NCBI GenBank assembly: GCA_958510875.1 | Contig: OY294067.1 | Location: forward strand, 153,665,962 to 153,729,961 | Direction of reading: 5' to 3' | DNA: 64,000 nucleotides | Source: Endomychus coccineus | Taxonomy: Eukaryota; Arthropoda; Insecta; Coleoptera; Endomychidae | In this document: piece by piece, positions 26,046-36,089 of the stretch | Layout: the number at the start of each line of letters is the position of its first letter | Position numbering within the stretch: the stretch's first letter is position 1 | Notes under the pieces: generated by a model | Databases searched by the model: none | What the model was told of the DNA's origin: nothing | Seen by the model: the letters and a program-made list of their open reading frames with translations, nothing else | Position numbers and translations under genes: made by a program

Positions 26046-27905
26046 TGTAACGGTCAGCCGAGCGTATTGATTTTATAATAATAAATCTGGAATTGAAATT
26101 ATTCCAGATTTGATATTTTCAGATAAGTGAATAGTTTCGAAATCCTATCTCACTGCTTGTAACACTTGAACTTGTAACAGTCGGCTGAGTATTATTTCAG
26201 GTAGCGTTAATACCTCATCGACGTGTTATATGAATTTGGAAATTGTTTGTTGGAACCTGTTCGGGTATCAGAGATCTTAGTTGATCCGTGTACCCTTGAG
26301 GTTCCTTAAAGCTGCCACCACTAGGTGTATCTCTCAGCCCACCTAGAAGCTGTTTTTGACAACGATGCCTTGATCTCTTTCAAGGGACCGCCTCGTACAA
26401 TTACCTATACTTTTATCTTTATATCTATTCAAGCGTAAATTCTGAAGGTCGCATTCGCTGAGAGGTGATTAGGAATTACCAGTTAAACTCGTGAATCAAA
26501 TTAAATAATAAATATATATTGAATAAAAGTTAACAAAATTTCGTACATCAGAATCCAACAAACGATCATAAGATTAGTCCAAAATTTGGCAATGGGAATG
26601 ATACATGAATTTAAAAGATGTCAAGTTCAGGTCGACCCTAAGTGGAAACCTGGGAAATTATCCATATCGCTAGTTCTACCCCCTTTGCCAGCGAGCGAGT
26701 TCTTGTCCATGTTCTCTTTAGAGAGTTGAAATAAATGAAAGACTAATTAGCACAACTCCGAACAGTGATCGATTTCGCGCTCGATCACGCCGATAATTGA
26801 TAAATAATGTTCAAAATTAAAAGATTCCTCCATTTCTGGTCAGCTGGGGTAAGCCTTACGACATGATACTCTATCATCTCCCCTAAGTAATCTCCGATAA
26901 GCGAAATTACAATTGATCCCTACTTAGCCTGAATGGCAGAAAAAATATATATTAACAAATTGAACATTGGCGGGCGGAGGATGATCTGAAGATTAAATAA
27001 CCACATTATATTATATTGCCGATTCAGAGGTTGAAGTCAATGTAACAGTTGTTCTTTGGCAATGAAAATGCACTTACCCTGTTGGTCTGAATAACACAAT
27101 TTCCTCTCGAACTCCTTGTAGAAATAACGCACAGAGGATTTAAACACTCGATTTCTACATCGGATTAAATTAGATATGATAGGAAATTGTCACAAAATGA
27201 TTTCAAATAAGGGAACAAACACTTTACGCGAGACACGGAAGACGCGAACGAGTCCAGCGCTGCTTTAGCCCCCCAGGAATGCATAAACCTTGTTGCAATG
27301 AACTAAAATTGATAAATTAATTTAATCTCTATAAATTTCTGAAATTTAGTTTGGCTAAATCTTGACAACATGATATTAATTGATTTGATTTAATGCAACA
27401 ATGGAGCATTCCTGTGGACATAAAGCAAGCTGACTTACCGAACAAGTAGGTAGTTAAGAACTATCAGTAGGTGGTTGATAACTGTCGAGTAGATGGTGAA
27501 TAACCCCCGTTTTTCTCAAAGTAATTAGTTTTTATGAAATCATTGAAGCGGGGGCCACCCCACGCGCAAAGTTTAGAAAATATGTTCAATTTAGAATACC
27601 GAGAGCTAAGCCCGCCCATAAGCTATGAATCCACCTATCGCAATCTGACTAAGCGAAAGAATTGTAAGTGACGGGTCTACTCAAGTCCACGTGGACTTTT
27701 CTTGACTCAGGAAAAAGCAAGTACCGTTGACCGCGTACTTTGCTACGTTTGTTAAGCATGGAGTAATTGCTACAGGAAAGGGGCTCAGATTTCCGTCGCT
27801 ATGTCTGTCTTGTTCAAGATATGATTATTTATAAAACTTTCAATTTGAATTAAATCAAAATTATTCAAAGGCCTCCAAAAAGTAATAATTCGTCGGATTA
27901 TTACA
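26046..27905 (-). mobile_element. Solo LTR, 1,860 bp, in tandem unit 3
   Basis: This is the copy in the third unit, with the same borders and GTCT duplication. One base (GAGTAATTGC near 27765) distinguishes it from the other two. Confidence 0.8.
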
Positions 27906-28544
27906 GTCTAAAGACAAATTGTACAAAAAGTGAAAACCCATCGTTTGAGCAGAAATATAAATCATTTCGATGTTACAGTCTTGAGATATGAGCAAAATAG
28001 TGTTTTTTAAGGGGAATATAAATGTTTTTTTTCTCATTCGAATATTGTCCAAAAAAATATTCTATTCAAATTGAAACATATTTTTTCAAAAACCTTCTAC
28101 GGTGTTTTATCTTTCATTTTGGCTCCACAATCGGCCATTTCAAAAAATCCCTAAAAATGGAAAAATGGACTTATCAACAAGAAAAAAAAACTCTCCTGTA
28201 GATCTCAACAAATGTGGTACAAAACATCCTTCAATATTGTTTTTGGGGCTTAGAAAAAATGTAGGACAATTTTGAAAATTTCGGACCTCGGAAAATGTGC
28301 AAATTTTTTAGGTTAAACATTTTTTAGGATGATCAAATCTCAGGTTCTGTTATAGTATTTCACGACGCGTATTTTACGTTAAAGTTCTAGGTTGAGATAT
28401 TGATATAAATGGGTTTGGGCCTCCCCAGAACCCAATTTTGAGCCTGTAGAAAAAAATTGCAGATTGTTGGAAAGTAATCAAATTTTCTGATTTAAATCCA
28501 AAAATAAGACCTCGTAGCTATCACCATATCGAATTTAGAGCGCG

Positions 28545-28765
28545 TGTTACATCGCCTACAAGTGATGATTCTCCGTAATACGATAGACTTTATCATTGCT
28601 GACATTACTTTTATATGCCAACACATAATGTACTTTAATATAATAATGCATTCTATTTCTCTACTTCGCCTTGTGTAGATGTTTTAGTTTCACACATTAA
28701 TAATTTTGTATTAATTCAAATAAAGTTTTTTTAAAAAGCTTTTCGTTATACCACGACATATAACT
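28545..28765 (+). repeat. 5' LTR of the errantivirus-like element
   Basis: It begins TGTTACATCG and ends CATATAACT, with short GTTA...TAAC inverted ends. AATAAA at 28719-28724 is a likely polyadenylation signal. It is identical by eye to the 3' LTR. Confidence 0.95.
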
Positions 28766-28775
28766 GGCGCAGTCG
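28765..28775 (+). promoter_or_regulatory. Primer-binding site, tRNA-Ser type
   Basis: TGGCGCAGTCG is complementary to the 3' end of an insect serine tRNA (CGACTGCG plus CCA). Its first T is also the last base of the LTR, as judged from the CGCG target duplication. Several Drosophila errantiviruses of the 17.6/297 group use a serine primer. Confidence 0.85.
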
Positions 28776-28975
28776 GTAGGATTGTAAGACGGTTTTTCTG
28801 TGCATTTCTGGAACTTTTGCGAAAACGACAGTGAAATCGGTTTATTTCAATAATTTGCTTACAAGTTCGGACAAACGAAAATTGTCACCAGGGCCTAGGA
28901 CCACATCGCCGAAGCCGTAGAAGTAAAAACCACATCGTCGAAGCTTCTATAGTTAAGAAAGAAAGCAAAGAGAAG

Positions 28976-28995
28976 ATGAAAACAACTCTACTAAT
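28976..28995 (+). other. Short leader exon for spliced env mRNA, followed by a consensus splice donor
   Basis: An ATG at 28976 opens six codons plus two bases and then meets GTGAGT at 28996-29001, a strong donor. Unspliced, the frame ends one codon later (ATG TGA). A pyrimidine-rich acceptor ending at 34113 would join this leader in frame to the env open frame and give it a start codon and hydrophobic N-terminus. Spliced env mRNA is established for gypsy. These exact sites are my reading of the sequence. Confidence 0.65.
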
Positions 28996-29055
28996 GTGAG
29001 TAAATTTCTCATTGAATCCCATTCATTCAAATTCATCCTATAATTAATAAATCCC

Positions 29056-30354
29056 ATGAATTTATCAGATTCTGAATCTGAAGAGTTTAATTGTGACGTA
29101 AATAATTCACAAACAATTCGTGACAGGAGTCCTATCAGAACTAACAGAATAAATAGAAATTTTCATAATATCAATCAATCACTAATAATGGCTGATTTAC
29201 AAAATTATCATCTGAATGCTATCCCTAGTTACGATGGTGATAAAACCACTCTTGCAATATTTATATCTGCATGCGAAAATTTATTAACAACCTTTATAGA
29301 TCGCAATAATGCTGCGAATCCACGTAATGAATGGTTACTTAGGGTAATCATAGGTAAACTTGAAGGAAGAGCTAAAATATTAGTTGGCAGTCGTGAAGAC
29401 GCAACAAACTGGCCAAATATAAAAAAATTACTTTTGCAATACTTTGCGGACCAGCGTAATGAGGACTGTTTAGTACGCGACTTAATGTGCTTAAAACCAG
29501 AACCTCGTGAACAACCCAATCAATTTGGAATGCGAGTGCAAGATGTTCGAAGCTTGCTACAAACTAAATTGCGTTTGACTATCCCTGATGAAAATATCAG
29601 AAATGTCAAAAATGAAATTTACGATAATCTAGCCTTACAAACTTTCCTACATGGATTATCAGGACAATTAGGTCTCGCAGTGCGGTTACAAAAACCCATA
29701 AACTTAGAACACGCTATGAGCATGGTCATTGAAGAAGAGAACTTCTCTTATGCAGACAAACATTATAAACCTTCAACTAATGTTCCATTTAATAAAAATT
29801 GCAATAACTTTGATAGAGCAAAACAACCAATTGCACCACCTAGACAATTCAATAATTTTGTACCCCATTTTGCTAATAACCAAGCAAGCAATATGCCACA
29901 ATCCCGATCGCTCAATTACGTACCAACAAATCGATTTAACTCAAATAATCAACAACAAAATTTTAACAGACTAGCCCCTCAAACCCCCACAGGTAAAATG
30001 TACGCAGGACAAAATAATTTCAATAATGGACCAAATAGAACAGTTCGAAACTTTCACCAATCGAATAATAATTTTAGACCAAATTATAAACCAACTCCTA
30101 TGCAAACGTCAACCCGTAATATGACACATATAACAAATACCGTACGTCCACAAACAAAATGGATTTCGGAAGAACTTTATCATCAGGAAGTTGAAGACGA
30201 AAACGAGACATACATGACACCATATTGCGAAGAATATTCGCAAGAAACTCAAATACAATCAGAAGATTCTCAATTTTATGACACTGACGAACATAGTTTC
30301 GAAGTCGAATCGGAAAATTTTCAATTAGACCTCAACCTACCCGATCAACCTTGA
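29056..30354 (+). CDS. gag: Gag structural protein
   Basis: The 432-residue protein would form the core particle and package the element RNA in the cytoplasm. It opens with a short acidic stretch. The part from about residue 45 (MADLQNYHLNAIP) resembles the retrotransposon Gag capsid fold, with FISACENLL and LVRDLMCLKPEPREQPNQF as typical blocks. The C-terminal half is rich in Asn, Gln and Arg and then becomes acidic. No CCHC zinc knuckle is present, as is usual for errantiviruses. The frame ends at 30354, overlapping pol in the -1 frame. The start at 29056 is the first in-frame ATG after the leader exon; the internal ATG near 29188 is an alternative. Confidence 0.9.
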   Translation: MNLSDSESEEFNCDVNNSQTIRDRSPIRTNRINRNFHNINQSLIMADLQNYHLNAIPSYDGDKTTLAIFISACENLLTTFIDRNNAANPRNEWLLRVIIGKLEGRAKILVGSREDATNWPNIKKLLLQYFADQRNEDCLVRDLMCLKPEPREQPNQFGMRVQDVRSLLQTKLRLTIPDENIRNVKNEIYDNLALQTFLHGLSGQLGLAVRLQKPINLEHAMSMVIEEENFSYADKHYKPSTNVPFNKNCNNFDRAKQPIAPPRQFNNFVPHFANNQASNMPQSRSLNYVPTNRFNSNNQQQNFNRLAPQTPTGKMYAGQNNFNNGPNRTVRNFHQSNNNFRPNYKPTPMQTSTRNMTHITNTVRPQTKWISEELYHQEVEDENETYMTPYCEEYSQETQIQSEDSQFYDTDEHSFEVESENFQLDLNLPDQP

Positions 30355-33300
30355 TACATTTAAATAACGATAATAATCCCCGCTTACCGTTCATAATTAT
30401 TCCAAATGTTAATCTTAAACTTATGATAGACACCGGATCTATGAAGTCTCTAATAAATAATAACGTTGTAGAAAAATTTTATAGTAATTATAAAAGACAA
30501 GAACTCTTTAAAATACAGTCGGTACATCAAGTTAGTAATCATGATACAACAGTAAATATTCCCTTACCGAAAATATTTAATACTGGCGATTTAAAACACA
30601 AGTTTTACGTATTTGATGTAAACTCGCAATATCATGGACTCATTGGATTAGATCTACTAAAAAAATTAAAAGCAACACTCGATTTCGACAATAATTTGTT
30701 GATAACAGAAAGAACAAAAATTCCAATTCATATTATAAAAGAATCAGAATCCGAAAATAACACCAAATCTTTGAAACATACTCCTATTCAAAATTTTAAG
30801 ATAACTATCGAACCTCGTACAGAAAGAGTCATAAAAATTCCAGTCAATACAAACAACAAATACGGAGTATTAAATAAAATTACATTTCGACCAGGAGTAG
30901 AAGTACCTACCTCTTTAGTTAAAATAGATAATAAATTTGCGACAACTACGGTAACAAATTCTAATAATAATCCTGTTGAAATAATAATACGCGAACCTTT
31001 AGAAATTGACGAATACAATGAAATTTCTTGTAATCATACGGAATATGCTAACAATTTTGAAGAACCAATGGATATTGAATATCCATCGGAAATCGAGAAT
31101 ATTCAAACCGAAAATCTTAACTCTTTACGTTTAGATCATATGAATGCCGAGGAAAAACAAGCAATACAAGAACTTTGCGAAGAATATAAAGATATATTCT
31201 ATTGTGAAAAAATACCTTTATCCTTTACCAACAAAGTAAAACACAAATTACGCTTAACTGACGAAAACCCCATATTTGTAAAATCATACAGGCTACCTCA
31301 CGTCCATCAAGCAGAAGTACGTAATCAAATCGATACGTTACTTAAACAAGACATCATACAACCTTCATGTTCGCCATGGAGTTGCCCTGTATTGATAGTG
31401 CCAAAGAAGACAGACTCCAGCGGTAAAAAGAAATGGCGCATGGCCATTGACTATCGGAAAATTAATGAAAAACTCGTGGAAGATAAATACCCACTTCCAA
31501 ATATCACAGATATACTGGACAAACTTGGCAAAAGTCAGTATTTCACTACTTTGGACCTTGCCTCTGGCTACCACCAGGTAGAAATGGCACCGGAAGACAT
31601 CGAAAAAACAGCGTTTAGCACGGAAAATGGCCATTACGAGTTCAAACGTATGCCATTTGGGCTACGTAATGCACCAGCGACGTTTCAACGCATTATGGAT
31701 AACATCCTCAGAGGAATCCAAAATGAGAAGTGTTTTGTCTATTTAGATGACATAATAATATTCTCAACTTCGTTACAGGAACATTTGACACGTTTGAAAG
31801 AAGTATTTGAACGACTACGGAACGCAAATCTAAAGATACAATTAGATAAAAGCGAGTTCCTCAGCAAAGAAGTCGCTTATCTTGGACACGTCATAACATC
31901 GGATGGAGTTCAACCAAATCCAGACAAAATTAAGGCTGTAGTACAATATCCACTACCTAAGACCACAAAGGAAATTAAAGGCTTTCTTGGTTTAGTCGGA
32001 TACTACCGAAAGTTCATAAAGGACTTCGCTAAGCTCACAAAACCCATGACAAGATGCCTAAAGAAAAATGCGAAAATCGAGCAGACTCCAGAGTTCATCG
32101 ATGCATTTGAAAAATGTAAACAAATTTTGACGAACTATCCAATTTTGCAATACCCGAACTTTGACCAACCGTTTATTCTTACGACGGATGCGTCAAATGT
32201 AGCATTAGGTGCTGTGCTTTCCCAAGGAAACATAGGCAGCGATAAACCTGTGTGCTATGCATCGAGAACCCTCAACGAAACGGAACAACGTTATTCAACT
32301 ATTGAAAAAGAACTCCTAGCAATAGTTTGGGCAACGAAATATTTTCGTCCCTATCTATTCGGCCGAAAGTTCTATGTATATACCGATCACCGCCCGCTTG
32401 TGTGGCTGATGAAATTGAAAGAGCCCAATTCCAAGCTTGTACGATGGCGACTAAAACTAGAAGAATTCAACTATGAAATAATATATAAGAAGGGTCGTTA
32501 TAACACAAACGCTGATTCTCTTTCACGAATATTAATAAATGCTATGACTAAATCTAACCCAAATGACAATGACAAAGACTCAATTATGCCAAATCTCGAT
32601 GAAGATGAAAATCTATTATCGGAAATAGCAACACTTTCACCCGGTACATTAGACAGAATTCTAGAACAACCCGATTTTGTAATTGATGATACAAGTCTAC
32701 CTATATCATTATCTGAAATCCCAATGTTAGACACCATTTCCGATAGTTCTCATTCAAATATAAATATCGAACCAAAAAATGGTATCCCAATTTCGGAAGA
32801 TGCAATTGAAGCAAAACCAAACCAATATTTCATAACAACAGTTTCAATGAATCCTAGAGACGTAAAACATGTCAAAGTAGGTAAAAACAATAAATACTTT
32901 ATACAGATTTCAAGGAATAATAATGAGGACGAAATTATAAAATTCTTAAAAAATTATACTGCAGCTAATAAAACTTATTATTTTAATTTTGATCAAGAGA
33001 AAATGTATAAAGATTTTAGTTCTATATACATAAGATTATTTAATAATAATGCACCTAAAATTATTAGTTGTAAGAAGCATAAGATACCACTTATAGATGA
33101 CGAAGAAATAACAAATGTTATAAGCAACTATCATACTGGTAAAACCAATCACCGAGGTATCACTGAAACTCTCAAACAAATTACGAACAAATATTACTTT
33201 CCTGATATGAAAATTAAAATAGCCACCTTTATAAATAAATGCGAAAAATGCCAAAAGGCAAAATATGACAGGAATCCTCCAAAAATCCCTATAATGTTAA

Positions 33301-34175
33301 CGGAGACGCCAAACAAACCTTTCCAAATTATACATGCTGATACATTCACTATCGAAGGACAAAACTATGTTACTTTAGTAGATGCATTTTCAAAACTAGG
33401 ACAAGCAATTCCTATAACTTCAAAAAATTCTATCGAGACAGTTAATTCATTTATTACTTACTTTACCTATTATGGCGTACCTGAAACCATAGTAATGGAT
33501 AACGGATCTGAGTTTAATTCCGAAACAGTTCAACAATTACTAGAGTTACATAAAATAAACATCCACTTCATTACCCCTCGAAATCCACCTTCGAATGGAA
33601 TAGTTGAGAGATTCCATTGTACTATTATTGAACATATCAGATTAATGCGACAAGAAAAGAATAAAGATCCTATTAAGCAACTAATAAGTTATGCTCTCAT
33701 AGCATATAATAATACGATACACTCATCGACAGGTTATACACCAATGGAACTTACAATCGGACATGCACAAAACAAAGACATTTATGACTTAGACGATCAA
33801 AAGAAATTATTACAGGAGTACATTCAATCCCACAGAAAAAAGATAGCATTAACTTATGACAAAGTCAAAGAGGAAATTGAACAAGAAAAAATTAGAATCC
33901 AAACTAAACGTAATACTAATACGAATGAATCGCAGTTTACTAATGTAGATCAAGTTTATTCTAAATTAGATCGCCGAGGTAAAACTACTCAAAGGTACGA
34001 AGGTCCTTTTGACGTGATTAATATAAATGATAAAAATGTAGCTACTTGTTCAAAAGAAGCTAAAACCCGAAAAATACATTTAAGAAATCTGAAACGACCT
34101 GTTCTTGTTCCAGATGGCTCGCCATCCTTACAACAGAACACACCTACGGACAAGAAATCGAATTCTCCAAAATAA
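30297..34175 (+). CDS. pol: Pol polyprotein: protease, reverse transcriptase, RNase H, integrase
   Basis: The -1 frame is open from about 30297. Counting from the codon at 30351 gives 1,274 residues. The aspartic protease has MIDTGS near residue 26. The reverse transcriptase spans roughly 290-510, with FTTLDLASGYHQV, GLRNAPATFQR and YLDD at about 464. RNase H has TTDASNVALGAVLS at about 607 and TDHRPLVWL. Integrase has an HHCC zinc site (HTGKTNHRG...CEKCQKAK, about 927-970) and catalytic D, D and E in HADTF (about 995), MDNGSEF (about 1049) and GIVERF (about 1085). All key residues are present. There is no ATG at the frame opening, so translation most likely comes from a -1 shift out of gag. 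The 3' end overlaps the env frame. Confidence 0.95.
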   Translation, partial: FRSRIGKFSIRPQPTRSTLIHLNNDNNPRLPFIIIPNVNLKLMIDTGSMKSLINNNVVEKFYSNYKRQELFKIQSVHQVSNHDTTVNIPLPKIFNTGDLKHKFYVFDVNSQYHGLIGLDLLKKLKATLDFDNNLLITERTKIPIHIIKESESENNTKSLKHTPIQNFKITIEPRTERVIKIPVNTNNKYGVLNKITFRPGVEVPTSLVKIDNKFATTTVTNSNNNPVEIIIREPLEIDEYNEISCNHTEYANNFEEPMDIEYPSEIENIQTENLNSLRLDHMNAEEKQAIQELCEEYKDIFYCEKIPLSFTNKVKHKLRLTDENPIFVKSYRLPHVHQAEVRNQIDTLLKQDIIQPSCSPWSCPVLIVPKKTDSSGKKKWRMAIDYRKINEKLVEDKYPLPNITDILDKLGKSQYFTTLDLASGYHQVEMAPEDIEKTAFSTENGHYEFKRMPFGLRNAPATFQRIMDNILRGIQNEKCFVYLDDIIIFSTSLQEHLTRLKEVFERLRNANLKIQLDKSEFLSKEVAYLGHVITSDGVQPNPDKIKAVVQYPLPKTTKEIKGFLGLVGYYRKFIKDFAKLTKPMTRCLKKNAKIEQTPEFIDAFEKCKQILTNYPILQYPNFDQPFILTTDASNVALGAVLSQGNIGSDKPVCYASRTLNETEQRYSTIEKELLAIVWATKYFRPYLFGRKFYVYTDHRPLVWLMKLKEPNSKLVRWRLKLEEFNYEIIYKKGRYNTNADSLSRILINAMTKSNPNDNDKDSIMPNLDEDENLLSEIATLSPGTLDRILEQPDFVIDDTSLPISLSEIPMLDTISDSSHSNINIEPKNGIPISEDAIEAKPNQYFITTVSMNPRDVKHVKVGKNNKYFIQISRNNNEDEIIKFLKNYTAANKTYYFNFDQEKMYKDFSSIYIRLFNNNAPKIISCKKHKIPLIDDEEITNVISNYHTGKTNHRGITETLKQITNKYYFPDMKIKIATFINKCEKCQKAKYDRNPPKIPIMLTETPNKPFQIIHADTFTIEGQNYVTLVDAFSKLGQAIPITSKNSIETVNSFITYFTYYGVPETIVMDNGSEFNSETVQQLLELHKINIHFITPRNPPSNGIVERFHCTIIEHIRLMRQEKNKDPIKQLISYALIAYNNTIHSSTGYTPMELTIGHAQNKDIYDLDDQKKLLQEYIQSHRKKIALTYDKVKEEIEQEKIRIQTKRNTNTNESQFTNVDQVYSKLDRRGKTTQRYEGPFDVININDKNVATCSKEAKTRKIHLRNLKRPVLVPDGSPSLQQNTPTDKKSNSPK
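30315..30321 (+). promoter_or_regulatory. Candidate -1 ribosomal frameshift site between gag and pol
   Basis: In the gag frame the bases read A AAT TTT, which fits the X XXY YYZ form of a -1 slip site. It lies inside the gag/pol overlap: the pol frame is open from about 30297 and gag stops at 30354. I did not identify a downstream pseudoknot by eye. Confidence 0.45.
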
Positions 34176-35836
34176 CCGAAAATCCGGGACTACTACCTAT
34201 AAAATTAGGTAATGTCCAAAACACTATTGATTATTGGACTTTAATTAAGATAGTAGATTTAGAACCATTAGAGAATAGTTTTAATTATCTATATGAACAA
34301 ACTCGTAGAGTAGAAAATATTATGAATGAAACACAACATGGGCCAACGTACAGAAAAGAAATAAATAATTATCAGCACCTATTAGAATATCAAGTAACGG
34401 AAACTAGCAAAAAGCTTACTCAACTCATTCCTTCAGATAATAAAAGAATTAAACGAGGACTCATAAACGGTTTAGGATCGGTTTTCAAAGCAATTACCGG
34501 TAATTTAGATCAAGAAGATGCAAGAAGGTATGACAACGCAATTGAACAACTTACAAATTCCCAAATTAAAATGAAAACATTAGTTGAAGAACAAATCAGT
34601 ATCGCTCAAAGCGCTATGCAGAAATTTGAAGAGGCTACAAATAAAATTATTATCAATCAGGTTAAATTAGACCAACAATTTCAGTACGTAACATCATGTA
34701 TGGAACAGATGCAATTACAAGTAGATAAGCTCGAGGACGCACTAGTATTTCAAATGCTTATTGTTCAAATGATATCCGCAATAAATGCTATTAATGACAT
34801 ATTAGAAACTATAGTGAATGCCGTAACGTTTTCAAAACTTAAAACATTTCACCCTTCCATATTGGAAACGGAAGACTTACTTTACGAATTAACCGAAATC
34901 TCAAATTCACAACAAAAGCTTGAATTACCTTACGAAGTTAGTTCTGATACGATTCAATTGTATGAAAAAATTGTGACAGTAAAAAGTTACTATCAAGAGA
35001 GACAAATAATCTTTATAATTGAGATACCAATTGTAGAAAACATTCCGTATAACTATTACCACCTCTACTCACTTCCTACAAAAACATCCTCACTTAATTA
35101 TCATGTAATAATTCCTCAACATAAATACCTATCCATCAATGAGAAATATTACGCTTTATCTAATGAAAAATGCATTGAAGCTACCACTAATGAATTCCTG
35201 TGTGAAGCCCAAAATATCAACGAAATCAGCAGCCATAGCCCCTGTGAAATTCAACTACTTCAATTCACTAACCACTATAGCGATTGTAAACAACATGAGG
35301 TCGAGATAAATCAGGAAAAACTACAAAAAATTGGAACAAATCAATGGTTAGCAGTATTTCCAAACGAAACTACAGTTGCCAGCTTGTGTAACCACAACAG
35401 AGACAAGAAGACCGTCCTTGGAAATTATATTATCAAAATACCAGAAAACTGTCAATTACTAGTACGAGAGAGAATCTTCAAAACATACCAAAATACTATA
35501 AAAATTATAAAACCAATAGAGTTGCCTAACATCGAAATTCCTGATCTTCAATTAAATCACGATCATCAAGCATTACCACCACTTCGACTCGAATCCATCA
35601 ATCTAGATGAAATACAACCACTAGTGAATCAATTGGAACATACCAAACAAAAACTTAAAGAAATGGAAATTCCACAATTCCATACTACCACCAGTGTCTG
35701 GACAATCATACTGTATATTATTCTTATATTATTCATTACATTCACATGCTGGAAATATCGAGCCAAGATAAGAAGAAATTCAAAGAAATCTGCTCCAGTA
35801 GAGATTCCGTTACACGAGATAACATTGAAAAATTAG
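34114..35836 (+). CDS. env: Errantivirus envelope (fusion) protein
   Basis: The frame is open across 34114-35836. The first internal ATG is at 34322 (504 residues), but the open frame and family length point to a spliced start upstream. An acceptor ending at 34113 (pyrimidines, then CAG) would connect to the leader exon at 28976-28995. A furin-type site RIKR is followed by a GLINGLGSVF fusion-peptide block typical of gypsy Env and related to baculovirus F proteins. A long helical region rich in Gln and Glu comes next. A membrane segment near the C-terminus (about residues 460-482 from the 34322 ATG) precedes a basic tail. The product would be an integral membrane fusion glycoprotein. No stop or frameshift is seen. 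Confidence 0.9.
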
Positions 35837-35857
35837 AAGCACCCAATTTTTCCACTT

Positions 35858-35868
35858 AAGATGGGAGG
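35858..35868 (+). promoter_or_regulatory. Polypurine tract of the errantivirus-like element
   Basis: AAGATGGGAGG abuts the 3' LTR and is purine-rich except for one T. It is where plus-strand DNA synthesis would be primed. Confidence 0.8.
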
Positions 35869-36089
35869 TGTTACATCGCCTACAAGTGATGATTCTCCGT
35901 AATACGATAGACTTTATCATTGCTGACATTACTTTTATATGCCAACACATAATGTACTTTAATATAATAATGCATTCTATTTCTCTACTTCGCCTTGTGT
36001 AGATGTTTTAGTTTCACACATTAATAATTTTGTATTAATTCAAATAAAGTTTTTTTAAAAAGCTTTTCGTTATACCACGACATATAACT
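35869..36089 (+). repeat. 3' LTR of the errantivirus-like element
   Basis: It is 221 bp, identical by eye to 28545-28765, and carries AATAAA at 36043-36048 as the likely polyadenylation signal of the element transcript. The CGCG target duplication follows. Confidence 0.95.

Larger units (their letters stand above)
28545..36089 (+). mobile_element. Errantivirus-like Gypsy (Metaviridae) element, apparently intact
   Basis: Two 221-bp LTRs (28545-28765, 35869-36089), identical by eye, enclose gag, pol and env open frames without stops. CGCG at 28541-28544 is repeated at 36090-36093, and the uninterrupted CGCG is present in tandem units 1 and 2, which proves insertion there. A tRNA-Ser-type primer-binding site, a polypurine tract, a candidate -1 slip site and an env leader splice site are all in place. 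Identical LTRs and open frames indicate a recent insertion. Errantiviruses are insect Gypsy-group elements that can behave as endogenous retroviruses. Confidence 0.95.

Noticed and set aside
13410..28052. Sets of 60-80 residue frames recurring every 5,672 bp
   Set aside because: Recurrence reflects the tandem unit; frames lie in palindrome arms or the solo LTR and show no protein similarity.
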